DNA of 64,000 bases from Metopolophium dirhodum (GCF_019925205.1 NC_083560.1:43632270-43696269); one strand, 5' to 3'; counted from the first letter of the stretch, positions 1 through 13,545 are shown. The notes: generated from the sequence alone by a model not told the origin. Made by a program: numbers and translations.

Positions 1-334
1 ACGGATGGCGTATAACATATATTGCAAACACGATAACAGGACACAATCCTTGAATGACCAGGCGTGGGAATGTTTTGATGATTAATTAAACAACGTCCTG
101 TGAAATCCGCAGATATGTCGATAGACTAGGGGGAAGTGGGAGAGCAGGGAGCCCTATAAAACCAGACCAGAAACGGCCTGTAGATTAGACGTGTAACACC
201 ACAGCACAGATGAGCACCTTCACGAATGACAACGCAACAACTTGTCAAATTGTACTTAGAGTATTTTCAATAAACAACTAACTTTTCAACCAATCTAAAT
301 TATTTATCAACTCTACCTGAAGAAATCCTTTACA
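1..334 (+). mobile_element. Partial LTR-like sequence, cut by the window edge
   Basis: This stretch has the order expected of an LTR: a GC-richer block, a TATA box (TATAAAA at about 155), and an AATAAA signal about 115 bases downstream (269-274). It ends near CCTTTACA, followed by ATTGGTCTTGC, which could be a primer-binding region. No gag or pol follows, so it would be a solo or truncated LTR. The 5' end lies outside the window and no second LTR is seen. An ordinary promoter is the main alternative. Confidence 0.3.
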
Positions 335-1958
335 ATTGGTCTTGCTACCTGAAACTTTATGAACTAAGCAGTTAACCCAATTGCTATATCATAACAGTAT
401 AATGTATATTGCAAGTAACATTTGTTTAGTGCTGCACATACAAAGAAATCAAGTTAAATTCCTTGAATTAATAAACCATAATAACAAAAGATTCTTTTAT
501 TAAATGTTAACATAATAAAAACATAATTGTAAAAAAAAACAATTTAGATATTATATTTTACATTTTAAAAAATATAGAAAATTAAGTGCAAAACCTTAAT
601 TAATACATTATATATAATTACTTACCTACTAAGTTAATGATTAGAAAACAAAATTAATTCCTTTAATTTTTGTCGTTTACTGGTAGTATTTACTACTGTA
701 GAATATTCTTTGCCAAATGATTTTAATCTGACGCTTATATATCTATTTATAAGTAAGGAAATTAAAATCATTTTACAGGGTCGTTCCAAAATACTACTGT
801 TGCAATCTAATTCACTAAATATATTATGATCAAGAGACAAGTTATTAGTGCATTGGTACATTATTTTTTATTTAAATTGGGTATGTTAAGAAAAGACTTT
901 TTATGCAGGAATCACAATCAAGTTGTTTAATTATTTTTAAAATAATGTATCCTAAGATGTAGTATTAAATATTATCCTTAGCATTTTGTAAAGAAGGATT
1001 TATATTGTTAATTAATTGTAGTCTATTTAAAATATCTTAGTCAGCCTCACCCATTTGACAGTCGTCATTAAATTGCTCTTTCTTATTCCACTATAAGTGG
1101 AAATTCATAATCAATGCTAATACTTATGAGTTTATGTAATGAAAAGGTACCTAGGCAATGAAATGCAAAAATTAGTTCATGTAGGTTAGGTTAGATTATG
1201 TAGTACTAATTTTACAACAACCGGCAGAACGATACATTCACTATAGATCCGTAGCCCGTAGTTTTGTAATAAATATTAAGATATTATGTAAAACCAAAGA
1301 ATCCGGGTGAAACCCGTATAGATAGTTGCCCTTGTGGTACAACAACAGTAGTATTAGTCAAATGCAATAACTCATTACCAATAAAAATGTGGGTTTAATA
1401 ACTCAAGTGCACCTGCTATACTTTGTACTGTTTCACAAATAGATGGTCATTTCAACATAGACATGTTTTGGGGCTAGATAGATACACGTTTTTTTTGTTT
1501 CTGAACGACTTTTTGTTGGGTTTTCGACTATTTGTCGTCATATGGTTACTTTTTAACAAAAACATATTTATGATTCATAGATTTTACTTGTAGGTATAGG
1601 AAAAATATCCAGTAGAGTGCTATGGTTTTTAAAATATAATAATTAAGTTGAAATAGCTGTTTTTCTCATTTATTTTTAAGTTTATTCCTTTATAATATTA
1701 GATTAGAGGTTGCTTAGGTACGTGTATCAACGAATCGTTTATATCTAATGAGTAATGACTAAAACATCCTTTATAAAGGATGATTATTTTATCATCGAAC
1801 ACTCATTATTTCAAGAAGTGTAAATATGTTTTTGAAAATATTATTTTACATAGTTTCAAGTTTTATTCTTATAATTTTTTAAGGTGTTTTTTTTGAATGA
1901 TAACATACAGCTTTACTTTCATATTCCAAAGTAGAATATTTGTCTAAATAATTCAAAA
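335..1958. other. AT-rich intergenic stretch, nothing recognised
   Basis: No coding region, RNA gene or clear repeat was recognised. A short GC-richer patch near 1290-1340 resembles the ends of aphid retroelements but is too short to assign. Confidence 0.5.
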
Positions 1959-2140
1959 CATAAAAATCGAATTTCTAGGACGAGTAGTTTATGAGTTATA
2001 ACTTATAAGTATTAAGAGTTTTAATGAGCGGAGTGGAGTGGTATGGGGTTACCCCACGAAATGTTTGTTCACTACTCCGCTCATCTAAACTTTAAATACT
2101 TATAACTCATAAACTACTCTTATTAAATTCGATTTTTATG
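1959..2140. repeat. Short inverted-repeat element (MITE-like hairpin)
   Basis: Two arms of roughly 75 bases are near-perfect reverse complements. The left arm starts CATAAAAATCGAATT and the right arm ends with its complement. Both contain the word GTAGTTTATGAGTTATAA. The loop holds ACTCCGCTCA-type words. There is no coding capacity and no target duplication was identified. Confidence 0.75.
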
Positions 2141-3322
2141 TACCAAAATAAGTCATTTTTACGATAATTTTGAGACCCGTGATAACGACGACTACCATTC
2201 ATATAAACCAAAGTACCTATACATTATAATATAAACTGCGGCATTTTATTTAACAAGGTACTATATTATGTACCGTGGAACGGAAAAAAAGTCTCGGGGA
2301 AAAAAGTTCATAAAACGAATGAAATATACAATTTGGAACATTTAAAATAAAACTTATACTATTATTATATTAAGTAAAATCGAACTTAAATATTTTTTAA
2401 AAGCTATAGCTTAAAATATTAAGTTACAGCGATAATAATTTATATAACTATAGGCCGGTTTTTTATAACTATGTAATATTTTTTTTCTATTCTGTATAAA
2501 TGTTCTTGACAAGTTATCTAACTTAATGATATATAAGTTAGCGTTAATGTATTAAATTCCGTAATACTAGTTATTCTATAGAATTGCGGTTACATTCAGT
2601 TAATGTATTGAATGAATCCATAAATACATACTTCAGCTAGTTATTCTACATACTTACTAGATATTTTATAAAGGAAGAATAAGGGTTTAGTTAATGTATT
2701 TGAAACTATATTTTATTTTCATTATTTTTAGTACAAATTACAAAAAAAATCAAATGTTAGTATTAAGTCAAACATGCCCTACATTATTATATAGGTATAC
2801 ATTTTTTTTACAATTTAAAATTTATTCATAAGTACACGATCTTTTTGGATGGCATTTAAAGTTACAAAGTAAATTATTTTTTCGGTTCATACTTCTGTCT
2901 TTATCACCGTGTGTCCATGTCCAATAGATAGGTGGATGTTAAGTTAAATATCGTATAATTCATCGTCGTGGACGTAAAATATAATATCAGAATTATCTTT
3001 CATTGGACGTATAAGTTTTTCATTACCTTGCACTTCTATCACATCAATACATCATACCGTTGTACTAACCAACAAACTCGGGGAGATTATTTTTTCACAA
3101 TTTAGTTTTCAATGGTTTAAGTTAGAAAAAAACAAGATTATCAAATAAATTCTATATTATGTATTCATTTTTGTCGAAATACATAGAACGTTTCATATAT
3201 ACTCCAACAGGTCGGGTAGACGCTGGTGTTATTATGATTTTAAATGTTTACATATATTCGACAAATATTTTTTGATGAGTAAACATTAATAATTGTTGGA
3301 GGTATAGGTATGTTTATAAGTC
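2141..3322. other. AT-rich intergenic stretch, nothing recognised
   Basis: No long open frame, RNA gene or repeat could be supported here. Confidence 0.5.
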
Positions 3323-3994
3323 CAAGGCTGGGCAAAATAATGATATTTTTTAACTTCAATTAATAAGTTAAGTAAATAGAAAAAAAATGCTTTTATGAGA
3401 TATTATGCAATAAAACAAGTGATAATCACTTGAATAGTAACCATCATTCATAGTTATATTACTATTCAAACAATCTATGATAATCATTATTGTACTAATA
3501 AAAAATAATTAATAATTAATGAGTGATGAATAGGAATTATGATTTATGAATATAATTCGCAGCATCGATGTTATCATACAGGGGATTAATTTTACCCCTA
3601 TATGGCTATATTAATATTTATAAGTAACTTATTAATAACAATATTAGTTTTATCTTTAAACAAAAATACAAAGTTCTTTGTAAATATATCTTATTTTTTT
3701 TTCTGAAAATATTTTTTGTATTCCACGAACTTGAAATAATTATTATAAACCAAAAATCCGTAATAAACGAAATATTTTTATGAATAATAGGAATATTAAA
3801 AATTAACTTAATTCGAAAAATAAAGAAAATATCAGTTAAACAATTGAGTGAATTTAAGTTAATGTAGAGGAAAATGAGTTAAGATAAAGTTAAGTTAATT
3901 TAAATACCGAACTAGTAAGTTAAGTAAATAAGTTAAAATTTACTTAACTTTTAACTTAACTTTAAACTTATTAACTCGTTAATGCCCAGCCTTG
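3323..3994. mobile_element. Non-autonomous DNA element with CAAGGCTGGGCA ends
   Basis: The left end reads CAAGGCTGGGCAA and the right end carries its reverse complement, TGCCCAGCCTTG, 672 bases apart. Subterminal words related to AAGTTAAGT recur inside both ends. The end type resembles hAT-like MITEs, but I could not find a matching 8-bp target duplication, so the superfamily is open. Confidence 0.6.
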
Positions 3995-5035
3995 TTGATA
4001 ACTGTTGACTGTTAATCGTTTTTAAGATTGTTTATAATTATACCTATTGTTGGCTCCAAAAATTGGAGTGCCATTCGACAACAGAGACCCCCTTCCCTTT
4101 TACCAAATTGTCTCATTCTAATTCCCGTATATTTCACCTCCACACCACATCGTAATCATCTCCGTGCACATAAAGTTGCCTACTTGCGCATTTCTAGGGC
4201 TTAGTAATCTGGGTTTCCAATTCATTTCTCAAAAAATAATAATAACAAGTTTTAAATAATAAAAATAAAAACAATTTTACTATCTATTAGATTTTTATAA
4301 AATATTCAAATTTGAACCCAATATGGCAATATATTCCTAAAACATGTTTTTTACACAAAATATTCTATAAACTTATAATTTTCTTTTTTTGCACTAAAAA
4401 ATGTTGTATATCAATTCATAGGTAAATGAATTGTCGAGAAAGCTTATCCAATTTGAGCAGTATACTCCAGTAAAGATATGCAAAATCATAAAAATCTGAC
4501 TCCAGTTATAAACATGTTGTTACCCATGAATTGAATAAACATAAATTATTTATAGTACTTGATTATATTGTGCGATGAACAGTATATTACAAGAAAAACA
4601 TTTAATGACTACTGTGTTAATGAATTATTACCTGTTTAAAGCCAAATTAAATTACTCAGATTGTACATAGTCAGGCCCACTTTCATTGGAAAAATGAAAT
4701 TCTAATTGCATTCCCAGTGTTCAAAAATATTGAACAATTTAATGCATGTCTTGCATTATTTTGATCATTACTTTTCAGATACAAATCACACAATAAAATA
4801 CTTTTTTAGACTTCTGTTTAAGATAGTCTTAGTGTAATATTGTTATTTTATTACTTCTTTGTTATTAATTTTTGCTTCTCATGATATAAACATAGTTCAT
4901 GATTTAATAAATTAATATTATTATCTAAATGTATCTATTTAGTATTACTTATTATATCATAATTCATTTTTCAACAGTCTAGTTATATCTTTTTAAAAAT
5001 GTAACATTTTTACTTATTATCAGTAATAATTTAAA
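3995..5035. other. Intergenic stretch, nothing recognised
   Basis: It includes a slightly GC-richer patch at 4060-4200 without an open frame. No gene or repeat was identified. Confidence 0.45.
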
Positions 5036-6409
5036 AAAGGTGGGTAAGTGGATGTCACTCTGCTGTACATTAGGTTACAAGTGCGTCGCTGTAATGGATG
5101 GTGTTAAATTTGAATTCAATGATATAAAATCATTGTTTAAGAAAAACGATTCTGAGCGAAAACGGTCAATCAGCCTATGATATTACTAAGTATATTTGAT
5201 GATATTATTGTGAATAAAGTAATTTATATAGGTATAACCTATTTACATTGAACCTTGTTTTAAAATTTCAATCCTTATTCCTTAGCTATACAATTTTAAA
5301 ATTTTAAAATGTTATCAATTTTTAACTACAAAATAAATATTACATTAAAAAAAACTTTAAATACTTATAAAAAAAAATATTGTATATATGTATTATCAAT
5401 ATTTTTCTACTGCCATTGTAAAAATATCTTAAGAGTCTTGTATGAAATTTTCACGTTTACCCAACAAATAAAATTTTATTGATATTTATAGCAAAAAAAA
5501 ACTAAAAAGATTGAAAACTGATAATGTCCGCAAAAAATTCAAAAAGAGTTAAAATAATTTCAAAATTGTATAGTGTATAGAAAAAGCTAATATAAACATT
5601 CAGTAAAAATTTCATGTCTCTAACAGTTTTAGAGTTACATAAAAATCCATAATCGTTTTTGTCAAAAACCATTTTTTCTTAATTTTTCTTTTTTTTTTCC
5701 AGTGCTTTTAAAAACTCCTGGGAATTTTTACTATTGTTTCCCTAAGTACCAGTAGCTAGATTCTCTCTCATATCATAAAAAGTGCTGTTGGAAAAACAAC
5801 ATAACTTGTCCATAAACAGCTCAAAACGAGTTAAAATATTTTCAAAATGTTATGGTGAATAGAAAATGAAAATATAAACATTCAGTAAAATTTTCATGTA
5901 ACTTCAGTTATCCATTTTTGAATAACAATAAAATAACAAAACAGCTACATGAGAAATCGAGTGAATATTCAATATTGTGAAAATATGAACTTCAAACGCT
6001 CATAAAAATTTAATTGGATTTTCTTGTAGACATTTTTTTCTTTTGATAAAGGTAGACAAATTTATGAATAATCTCGTATTAAATGTTCAAATCTTTTATT
6101 TAAAAATAAAAATTTTGATGAACTCTCAACTCAAAATAATTTGATAATTTTCTTGATTTTTCTGTATTTTGTCAAGGTTTGAACTTTAATAAGAAAAAAC
6201 TGTGACTAAGGATTTTTAAAAATTTTCAAATGTCATTGTAACAGTACAGTAGGAGCCTTGTATTAAATTTTCCAATTTTTTTACTTAACAAATAAAGTTT
6301 TATTTACATTTATAGAAAAAAAGACTAATAAAATTGGAAACTGAAAATGTTCCTAAACAGTTCAAAACAAATTTTTTTGTGCATAGAAATTGCGAATATA
6401 AATAAACCA
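5036..6409 (+). repeat. Repeat family R1, copy 1
   Basis: It starts with the family's head (GTGGATGTCACTCTGCTGTAC, GGTTACAAGTG, then GAATTCAATGATAT and GATTCTGAGCG). The AT-rich body follows, with the words AACATTCAGT and TTTCATGT repeating in phase with AAACAGCTCAAAA. The same order is seen at 36236-37690 and, reversed, at 53770-55640 and 59680-60190. A MITE (6410-7132) interrupts its tail. Its class is unknown and there is no intact coding sequence. Confidence 0.7.
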
Positions 6410-7132
6410 TGGGTCTAGAATAAAAAGGTTCTAAATCAAATTTTTTTCAAAAGTCACTTTTTACTAAAATGGTTTTAGAATGCAGAGGTGTATCTTTTAA
6501 GCTATTAACATTTATAATTTAAAAGTAAAAGGTTCTAAATCGCCAAAAGTTTAATTATAAACACAATTTAATCAAATTGAAAATGCTCGGTTAATGGAAC
6601 CAAATATTAACAATACGTTAGTATGAAAAGGTTCTAATTAAAAATCACTACCAATAATAAGCAAATAATTATTACATTTATTCATATTCAACACATCTAA
6701 CGATCGAGATATAGATTTTAATATTTCATAATTATTACATTGATTCGTGATAGAAGATTAATAGCAATGAGAAATCATTATTCTGAAAAGGTTTCAGCTA
6801 ACAATAATAAAAATAATAAATAAGAATGAAAAAGTTCTAATTAAATACATTTTTTTTTATTTTAGGATGAAAAAGTTCTAAATATTCTAATATTATAGAA
6901 CCTTTTCGTACTAAACATTTTATAATTTGTATTTTATTATTTTGTATATCAACCAATACACCAAATTATTATTATAATGTTGTGAATTAAACTATACAAG
7001 TTTATGCATGCTTTAGAACTTAAATTTTTAAAAAATGTTGTTCAAGGAGTAAAACATTTGAACTCAAACCTTCAAATTGCTCTCATGGGCAATTTCATAA
7101 AAACGATTTAGAACCTTTTCATTCTAGACCCA
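6410..7132. mobile_element. TIR element with many subterminal GGTTCTAAAT motifs
   Basis: The ends TGGGTCTAGAAT and ATTCTAGACCCA are inverted repeats. The word GAAAAGGTTCTAA or a close variant occurs about eight times inside, in both orientations, near 6425, 6534, 6628, 6780, 6827, 6866, 6897 and 7110. Clustered subterminal motifs of this kind are typical of transposase-binding sites. It sits inside R1 copy 1, whose sequence resumes at about 7133. No clean target duplication was found. Confidence 0.7.
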
Positions 7133-7194
7133 CGAAACAGTGAATATTTCATGTATATACGTTTATTTGTACATTGTTGATTATTAGTAGGTAT

Positions 7195-8090
7195 ACTAGC
7201 TGATCCCGCTGGCACTTCGCTGCCCGTTAAATGTAAAAACTGTATATGACTCAAACTTTGTTCAATGCCCGTATTCGGTGTGACGGTGTATGATGTTCTA
7301 GATTTATCATAACTTTTCTGTTGCCCGGAATAAAAATTCTGATTCGCAGCAGTATATTATCAGGTAGGCAATCTACCTGCGGTAGATCGCGGACCCCGTG
7401 CTGTTTGTACGCAAGTGTATGATTTAACTCTAAAATATCAAAATTGTACGAAGTTTGTCATTTTTACTTAATTCCACCTACGGAGGATTAATTTAATCAA
7501 TTAATACAAAAGCCTCACGCAACCGTACTAAAATTCGATGTAAAAAAAAAAACAAATTTAACACTTTTTAAATTAGTCTATCTTCTTTCCAGAGGTCTAA
7601 TCTACACACAAACATTCATTTTTATCTATACCAATATATAAAATGATAGCGTTTGTTTGTATGTTCGGGATAAACTCCGAAACCTAACTGAACCGATTTC
7701 GAAAATTCTTTCACCAATACAAAGCCACATTCTTTGTGAGTGTCATAGGCTAATTTAAAAAGAGAAGTGATCACCTCCGGGAGGTGTTCAAACAGGAATT
7801 TTGAGATTTACGATAGAAATTTTTGTTTTTTAATGGTTGCTAAGGGTTATATATATAGATAAAAATAATTGTATAGACGTTGTTGTTGTTTTTGGCCATG
7901 TCACCAGGTGTGCACTTATGAGGCCATAACTCCGGAACCACTTATCTCACAGCGTACAAACTTCACAGAAACCATCTGCATATAAATTTTAATATGTCCT
8001 GAAATTTTTATCGAAATCGGTTGGGTGGATCTTGAGTTATAAAATGTATTCAAAATGTACACTTATTTTTATATATATAGATTACAACTG
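7195..8090 (+). mobile_element. Retroelement-like 3' ends (RTE/SINE style)
   Basis: The words AGCTGATCCCGCTGGCACTTCG at the start and ATAAACTCCGAAACC, GAACCGATTTCGAAAATT and ATATATATAGAT inside are typical of RTE-type LINE tails and derived SINEs in insects. Two or three such tails appear to be joined (7195-7430, 7620-7860, 7900-8090). No reverse transcriptase is readable. Confidence 0.4.
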
Positions 8091-8607
8091 TTTTCTTTCT
8101 TTTTTATACTTCTGTTATTCTTATTACCTTACCTTCTTTGTTATTAATTTATATTTGCATTTATATTTATATTTATACTTGGTATTTGATTTAATTAATA
8201 GCATATTATCCTTGTAAAATGTCGGTATCTATTCAGAACAACTTGTAAATATATCATAATTTATTTTTCAACAGGCGTAAAAAAACTATGTGTCAGCAGA
8301 ACTTATAAAAATAAAAAACAATTGAAGAACCTCAACAGCTAATTCTGTAGACACGTGTCTCCGACCCCCCACACATCACAAAAACTTATTTTCAATTTTT
8401 TTTCTATGCCAATATTTAGCATGTAATTAACATGTATTTACATGCTTGGTCCCGCAATTCTACCGTCATCCATTGGGTTCGCAATATTCGTTTTTCTAGG
8501 TGAGGGGGCTGGGGACACGTGCAAATTAGGAAATGGGATTTTGCGAACCAACAGCACTAAGCCTATTTTATGAAGGGATACCTACACATATTTCATAAAT
8601 AATAATA
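8091..8607. other. Intergenic stretch left of the large TIR element
   Basis: No gene recognised. It contains C-rich (CCGACCCCCCAC) and G-rich (GTGAGGGGGCTGGGGACACG) patches that are loosely complementary. Confidence 0.4.
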
Positions 8608-8616
8608 AGTAGCAAC

Positions 8617-9560
8617 AGGTCCGTTTCGCCAGCACTGCCACTTTCGAATCATAATACCAAACCTTAATAGTATTATGTACTTTTTTTTGTACAATTTTGT
8701 ACAACCAAAATTAAATTTTGTACAACCCCCCTAACCCGAGAAAACCCGGTTTTGTTATGCGCGTGCTGGAGAAACGTTTCCCCAGCACTGCCAATGTCGA
8801 AAATCTAAAAAGTTCAATTTTAAACTGTACAGTATTATGTACTTTTTTTTGTACAATTTTGTACAACCAAAATTAAATTTTGTACACCCCCCCAAACACG
8901 ACCAAAACTGTTTTTCCTATGCGCGTGCTGGAGAAACGTTTCCCCAGCACTGCCAATGTCAAAAATCTAAAAAGTTCAATTTTAAACTGTATAGTATTAT
9001 GTACTCTTTTTGTACAATTTTGTACAACTAAAATTAAATTTTGTACACCCCCCCAAACACGACCAAAACCGTTTTTCCTATGCGCATACTATTATGTACT
9101 ATACTTGTGTACATTTTAATTAAATGACAAAACAGTTTTTCCATTTTTCGAATCAATTACCTGTATTTTCCTTTATTTCCTATGCCCATACTATTATGTA
9201 CTATACTTGTGTATATTTTAATTGAACGATGATACAAATATAAAATACATAAAACGTAGGTAGTATACTATTTTATTCCTCTTTTACGTAATACTTAATA
9301 TACCTTCCATTCTAATTTATTATTTATACACATTTTATCATACCTTTTTTTATCCAATAGATAATGATAAATACTTAATATACTTGCTTACAGTCTCTTC
9401 CGTGCTTGAAATTATATCATTGATATTTGATATTAAACCATTTAATTTATTGACGTGAATGATGTGATTATATTTTTAATACCAAAAGTCCGAAATGTAA
9501 ATTTATCATTTTCTTTATAAATCTATATCAAATATTTTGGTAAGAATAAAAGTATGTTTA
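8617..9560 (+). repeat. Left long terminal inverted repeat
   Basis: It matches the reverse complement of 13595-14376 base for base over long runs. It is longer than the right arm because of an extra tandem unit. It contains repeated TTGTACAATTTTGTACAA words, themselves near-palindromic. Confidence 0.85.
8767..9090 (+). repeat. Two tandem units of about 162 bp in the left TIR
   Basis: TGGAGAAACGTTTCCCCAGC occurs at 8767 and 8929, each followed by the same GTACAATTTTGTACAA and C-run block. The right arm carries fewer units, so the left arm expanded after insertion, or the right arm contracted. Confidence 0.75.
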
Positions 9561-10631
9561 TAATATTAATATTTTTAATTATTAAATAATCAAATTTAAA
9601 AATGAAATAATACAGGACAAAAACAGTAAGTATTACATATTTTAAGATTGTTTAAAGGACAATACAACTGATAATAATTTTTTTTTATATATTTTTATAA
9701 AATATAATTAAAATTGATAATTATTTTATTACCATAACAAATACCTAGAATATAATCTAATTAAGGTAATGATGGAACTAAAATTTGTTTATGATTATTC
9801 GTTCGCTAGTTACGTTAAATTTTGACATTGCGGGTGACGTTACGGATTCGTTCGCCGCGGCGGCGGCCATATAATATTATAATACACGGCAATATTTATT
9901 AATTTTTGGTTTAACTTAAAATAATTAAATAACTATTAATGAACTTATTTTCTTTCGACTGAACTAATCAAATATATTAAGAGTACCTCATAATCTTTTC
10001 ATTCGTATAATTATATCACATTTTGGCTTAATCTTTTAGAAAAAAAATAATACTCAAATAAATTATATTACGAATTTACCATGTGTTCACTGCAGTAAAC
10101 GTGTGTAATATTGTTTTGATCGTGACATCAAATACCTATAGATTTTTTACGTCTAAACTGGCTATTTTAGTTTTAACTCGTAGCTAAAACTAGAAGTGAG
10201 TGAAGACTCGCATAATATTATTATCTATCAGTACTCTTATGTGCTATGACAGTGGTGCATTATAATTTATAATATAATTGTTATTATTTCATTAATATTA
10301 AACCAAAATGTGATATAATTATACGAATAGACAGATTTAGTAGGTAATATTTTTGTATTTTTGGATTTGTTTATTTTAATATAGCCATTTGTTTTCAATG
10401 TCTGAATAATATTATTACTTATTATGTTTGTTTCTCGTTCAGTTTATAAAACATGTTCAAATTTATTTTAAGTCAAATGATCATTTTTTTACCACCAGTT
10501 TTTAATTGAATCATTTAATGAACATATTGTATAATACACGCAATGACGCAATTAAAGAAATAGTTGTAAACTTTAAATTGGTATAAAGTTCTATATCAAT
10601 AAATCAAGTACTATCTGATTTAAGAGCGTAA

Positions 10632-12731
10632 AGCTGGTTACACACGGAGCGATTCGAACGCGCGCGTACGTGATTTTCAAATCGCGGCAAATATAAAAAC
10701 GCGTACGCGTATGCTTACACACGAGCGTTTAACTCGCGTCAAAAATCGCGTCCCCACTAATTTCTCATACCTAATTTATTGGCGCCAAACTTAACAAAAA
10801 TCAAAATAATAGTACTTGTTTAGTTTAATGTTAAATGATTAGTTTTATCAATTATTTTTTTTTAATATTAATGAGATTGGAGAGGCATTGATAAAAGCAA
10901 TCTGGTACAGTGGCTCAAATAGTGAAATTTTTTAGGGGGAGGGGGGGGCTCAAACATACATATTGACCTAAAAGTAAAAAGTATTAACCTTACAATAAGT
11001 ACATACATCACTTGCATCAAGATATGTAAGGTAGATTCAAAACAAACAATCTACCAACCATTGGCGGTGTCAGATATTTTTTATTGGAGTGGGTGAGGGG
11101 TGATACCGGGCCAAATTTTTTTCTGGTAGGGCATTTATATACGGCTACTGGATCACCCATTAATTTGTTTATTGGTAGGTATCATATTTTCAGAAAGTAT
11201 TGCTTAAAATGTTTTGGGTATAATATACTATATTTCTAAATAAATAATCAAAAATATACCTACTATATTATTATCACAAAAGTACTACAGTAAAACTTCA
11301 AATTTTCTAATAATACTTAACTTTTTATTTTTTAATGTATGAGATTTTAGAAAGTGTACAGTATTAGTATTAACTTAATTGAATATTTTTATTTCTAAAT
11401 GTGCAAAAAAGCATATTGAACTTGAATATAACAGTCAAACTTAATAGGTGTACTATAACTCAAGTCTAAAAACTCTTTGAAGTTATTAATACAATTTTAT
11501 ATGCAAATAATGGTTTACAATTTCTTTATTTATTTACATATTTTTTAACATTATGGAATCCAAAGTAGGTAAAAGTATAACCTAAAGTACTACGTATGTT
11601 TTATGTAAACTTGTCATACGGTTATATGACTTATGAGTTTATGACATAATATAAATTTGTTATAAGCACATTAATATATTTTATGTTTATTGCAATTAAA
11701 CAAAAAAAGAGAGGGCTTTTTGGACTTGGTATCTAAATAGCAACATATTAACATGTTGGTATTGCCTATTAAAATAAAAATCAATAAATTAAATGTATTA
11801 TGTTAGAATTATTTATTTTATTATGATGGTTGAATCAAATTTATGCACAAGTACCATATTTCTAAATATCAACATTAGATATAAACTTTAATGGAGGGGC
11901 AAAATCAAATTTTGGGGGGACTTACCCACCCTTGTACCAGTGTAGCACCGCCCCTGCTACGAGTAAAGTTATATAAGTATATTTTTAACTAGATTTTAAC
12001 CATTTTTAAAATTGTATGTATTTTATACAAGAGACATAAATAAGAAAAGACCAGTATTTTTTTCTTAATTAGAATTTTCATTTCGATAAATCAAACATTT
12101 TTAAAATGTTCATAGGTACATTGTATAATTTTGTCAATTGTTTTGTTCTGTGATTCTTGAATGGAAAGTTCCTATGTACTATTTACGCACAGAATACAAC
12201 ATATTTTGGATAGAAAAATAAAAAACAAGGAATATGACAATATTATTGATGATTAATCACTGGTGAGTGTTTTAATGATATTTAATTGATATAGATATAT
12301 ACACTTACCTGTATTCCAAATACTTTCCTCGTTCTGCTCATCAATTATAAATGCCTCGTAGTTATCAAACATTATTGTAGTTTAATATGAAATACATAAA
12401 TACTAAAATATGAACAGCAAATTAAATGACGAGCTCTGGTCATACCAATGTCAACTTTTTGAATGAACAAAAATTGGAAAAAACGCGCCTATGGAGCGTT
12501 AAAATCGTTTCGTGTGAATATTAACATTTGAAATACACGGTTTAATTTTAGAGTTTGATCGCGACCGAACGCGCTAAAATTAAACCTGCGCGATTTATCG
12601 CGTACATTTGCGATCCGAACGCGTCTGTTATTCCCCGTTTGAATATCAACATCAAAATACACGTGTACCATTTCGGGCGATTATTTGCCGCGATTCGAAT
12701 CGCGTTCGAATCGCTCCGTGTGTAACCAGCT
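10632..12731. mobile_element. 2.1-kb TIR element, TAA target site (PIF/Harbinger-like)
   Basis: The ends AGCTGGTTACACACGGAGCG and CGCTCCGTGTGTAACCAGCT are exact inverted repeats over 20 bases. They are flanked on both sides by TAA (10629-10631 and 12732-12734). A 3-bp TWA duplication is the hallmark of PIF/Harbinger elements. GC-rich, CGCG-containing subterminal regions stand out from the AT-rich core. No transposase is readable, and the core may hold another insertion (about 11058-11956). Confidence 0.7.
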
Positions 12732-13091
12732 TAAGTCGTAATATTCACGTAAAAGCGTGACGTCACGCGTATTTTTCAATGTAGGTACTCTGTGACGGTA
12801 TCTTGAGAACACCACAACTTACCTATATGTTTTTCGTCTTGTAGACATATTATAACACAGGAAGCTTAAGTAAATTTCAGTAGAACCGATTTTGCGTTAT
12901 ACCAATTTTATCTTAGTGAATTTTGACCTATAATTAAAATTAAAGATAAGAACATTATTGTGCTTAAGTGTTGGCATTTTCTAAAATTTTAATTTTTAGG
13001 TTAGATTTCAGGATTTTACTTAGGAGAACTACTCGTACAAATTATGTACCAGCTACTTTTTTTGATTGATATTATTTTTGTTAGTGATGTG

Positions 13092-13545
13092 AGCCTTGTA
13101 AATTTACCATGTAAAATTTTACCGGTAAAGTAAATTTACAAAAAAAAAATTACAATTTACATTTTTTTACTGCTCAAATGAGTGACCACTTTATTTGTAT
13201 GTTTTTGTATTTTTTATCAAGATATTATGATTATAATACAAATTAGGATTGTTTTTAAATGATGATGAGTAATGACAGTTGTTATACCACGAATTAATTG
13301 AAACAGATCAAAATTATTTTTATTTTATATTTTAGTATTTTACTATAATTAATAATTATTAATTATTATTTTTAATAAAGAAATTAAATACTAATACTTT
13401 ATTTTATATTTATTTTGCCTTCTTTACATACAATTGTGAAAAAATTCAACAGGTACACTATAAATTGAATTTTGATAAAAACTTGCCAATTTTACTGTAA
13501 ATTTGGTAAATTTACCGGTAAATTTACTTGGTAAAATACCCAAAA
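13092..13545. mobile_element. MITE with TTTACCGGTAAA inverted ends
   Basis: Left and right ends are rich in the palindromic word TTTACCGGTAAA and close variants in inverted orientation (near 13120 and 13515). It is short and non-coding. Exact ends and target duplication could not be fixed. Confidence 0.5.

Noticed and set aside
8837..9119. Overlapping short open frames in the left TIR (FLYNFVQPKLNF-like)
   Set aside because: They are translations of the tandem GTACAATTTTGTACAA repeat and recur with the repeat unit.
11058..11956. hAT element between CATTGGCGGTG and GCACCGCCCCTG inside the TAA-flanked element
   Set aside because: The ends are only loosely complementary and the flanks (CTACCAAC, CTACGAGT) do not form a convincing 8-bp duplication.
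12489..12671. 60-codon minus-strand frame at the end of the TAA-flanked element
   Set aside because: It lies in CG-rich subterminal DNA of a MITE-like element and has no similarity I recognise to a transposase.
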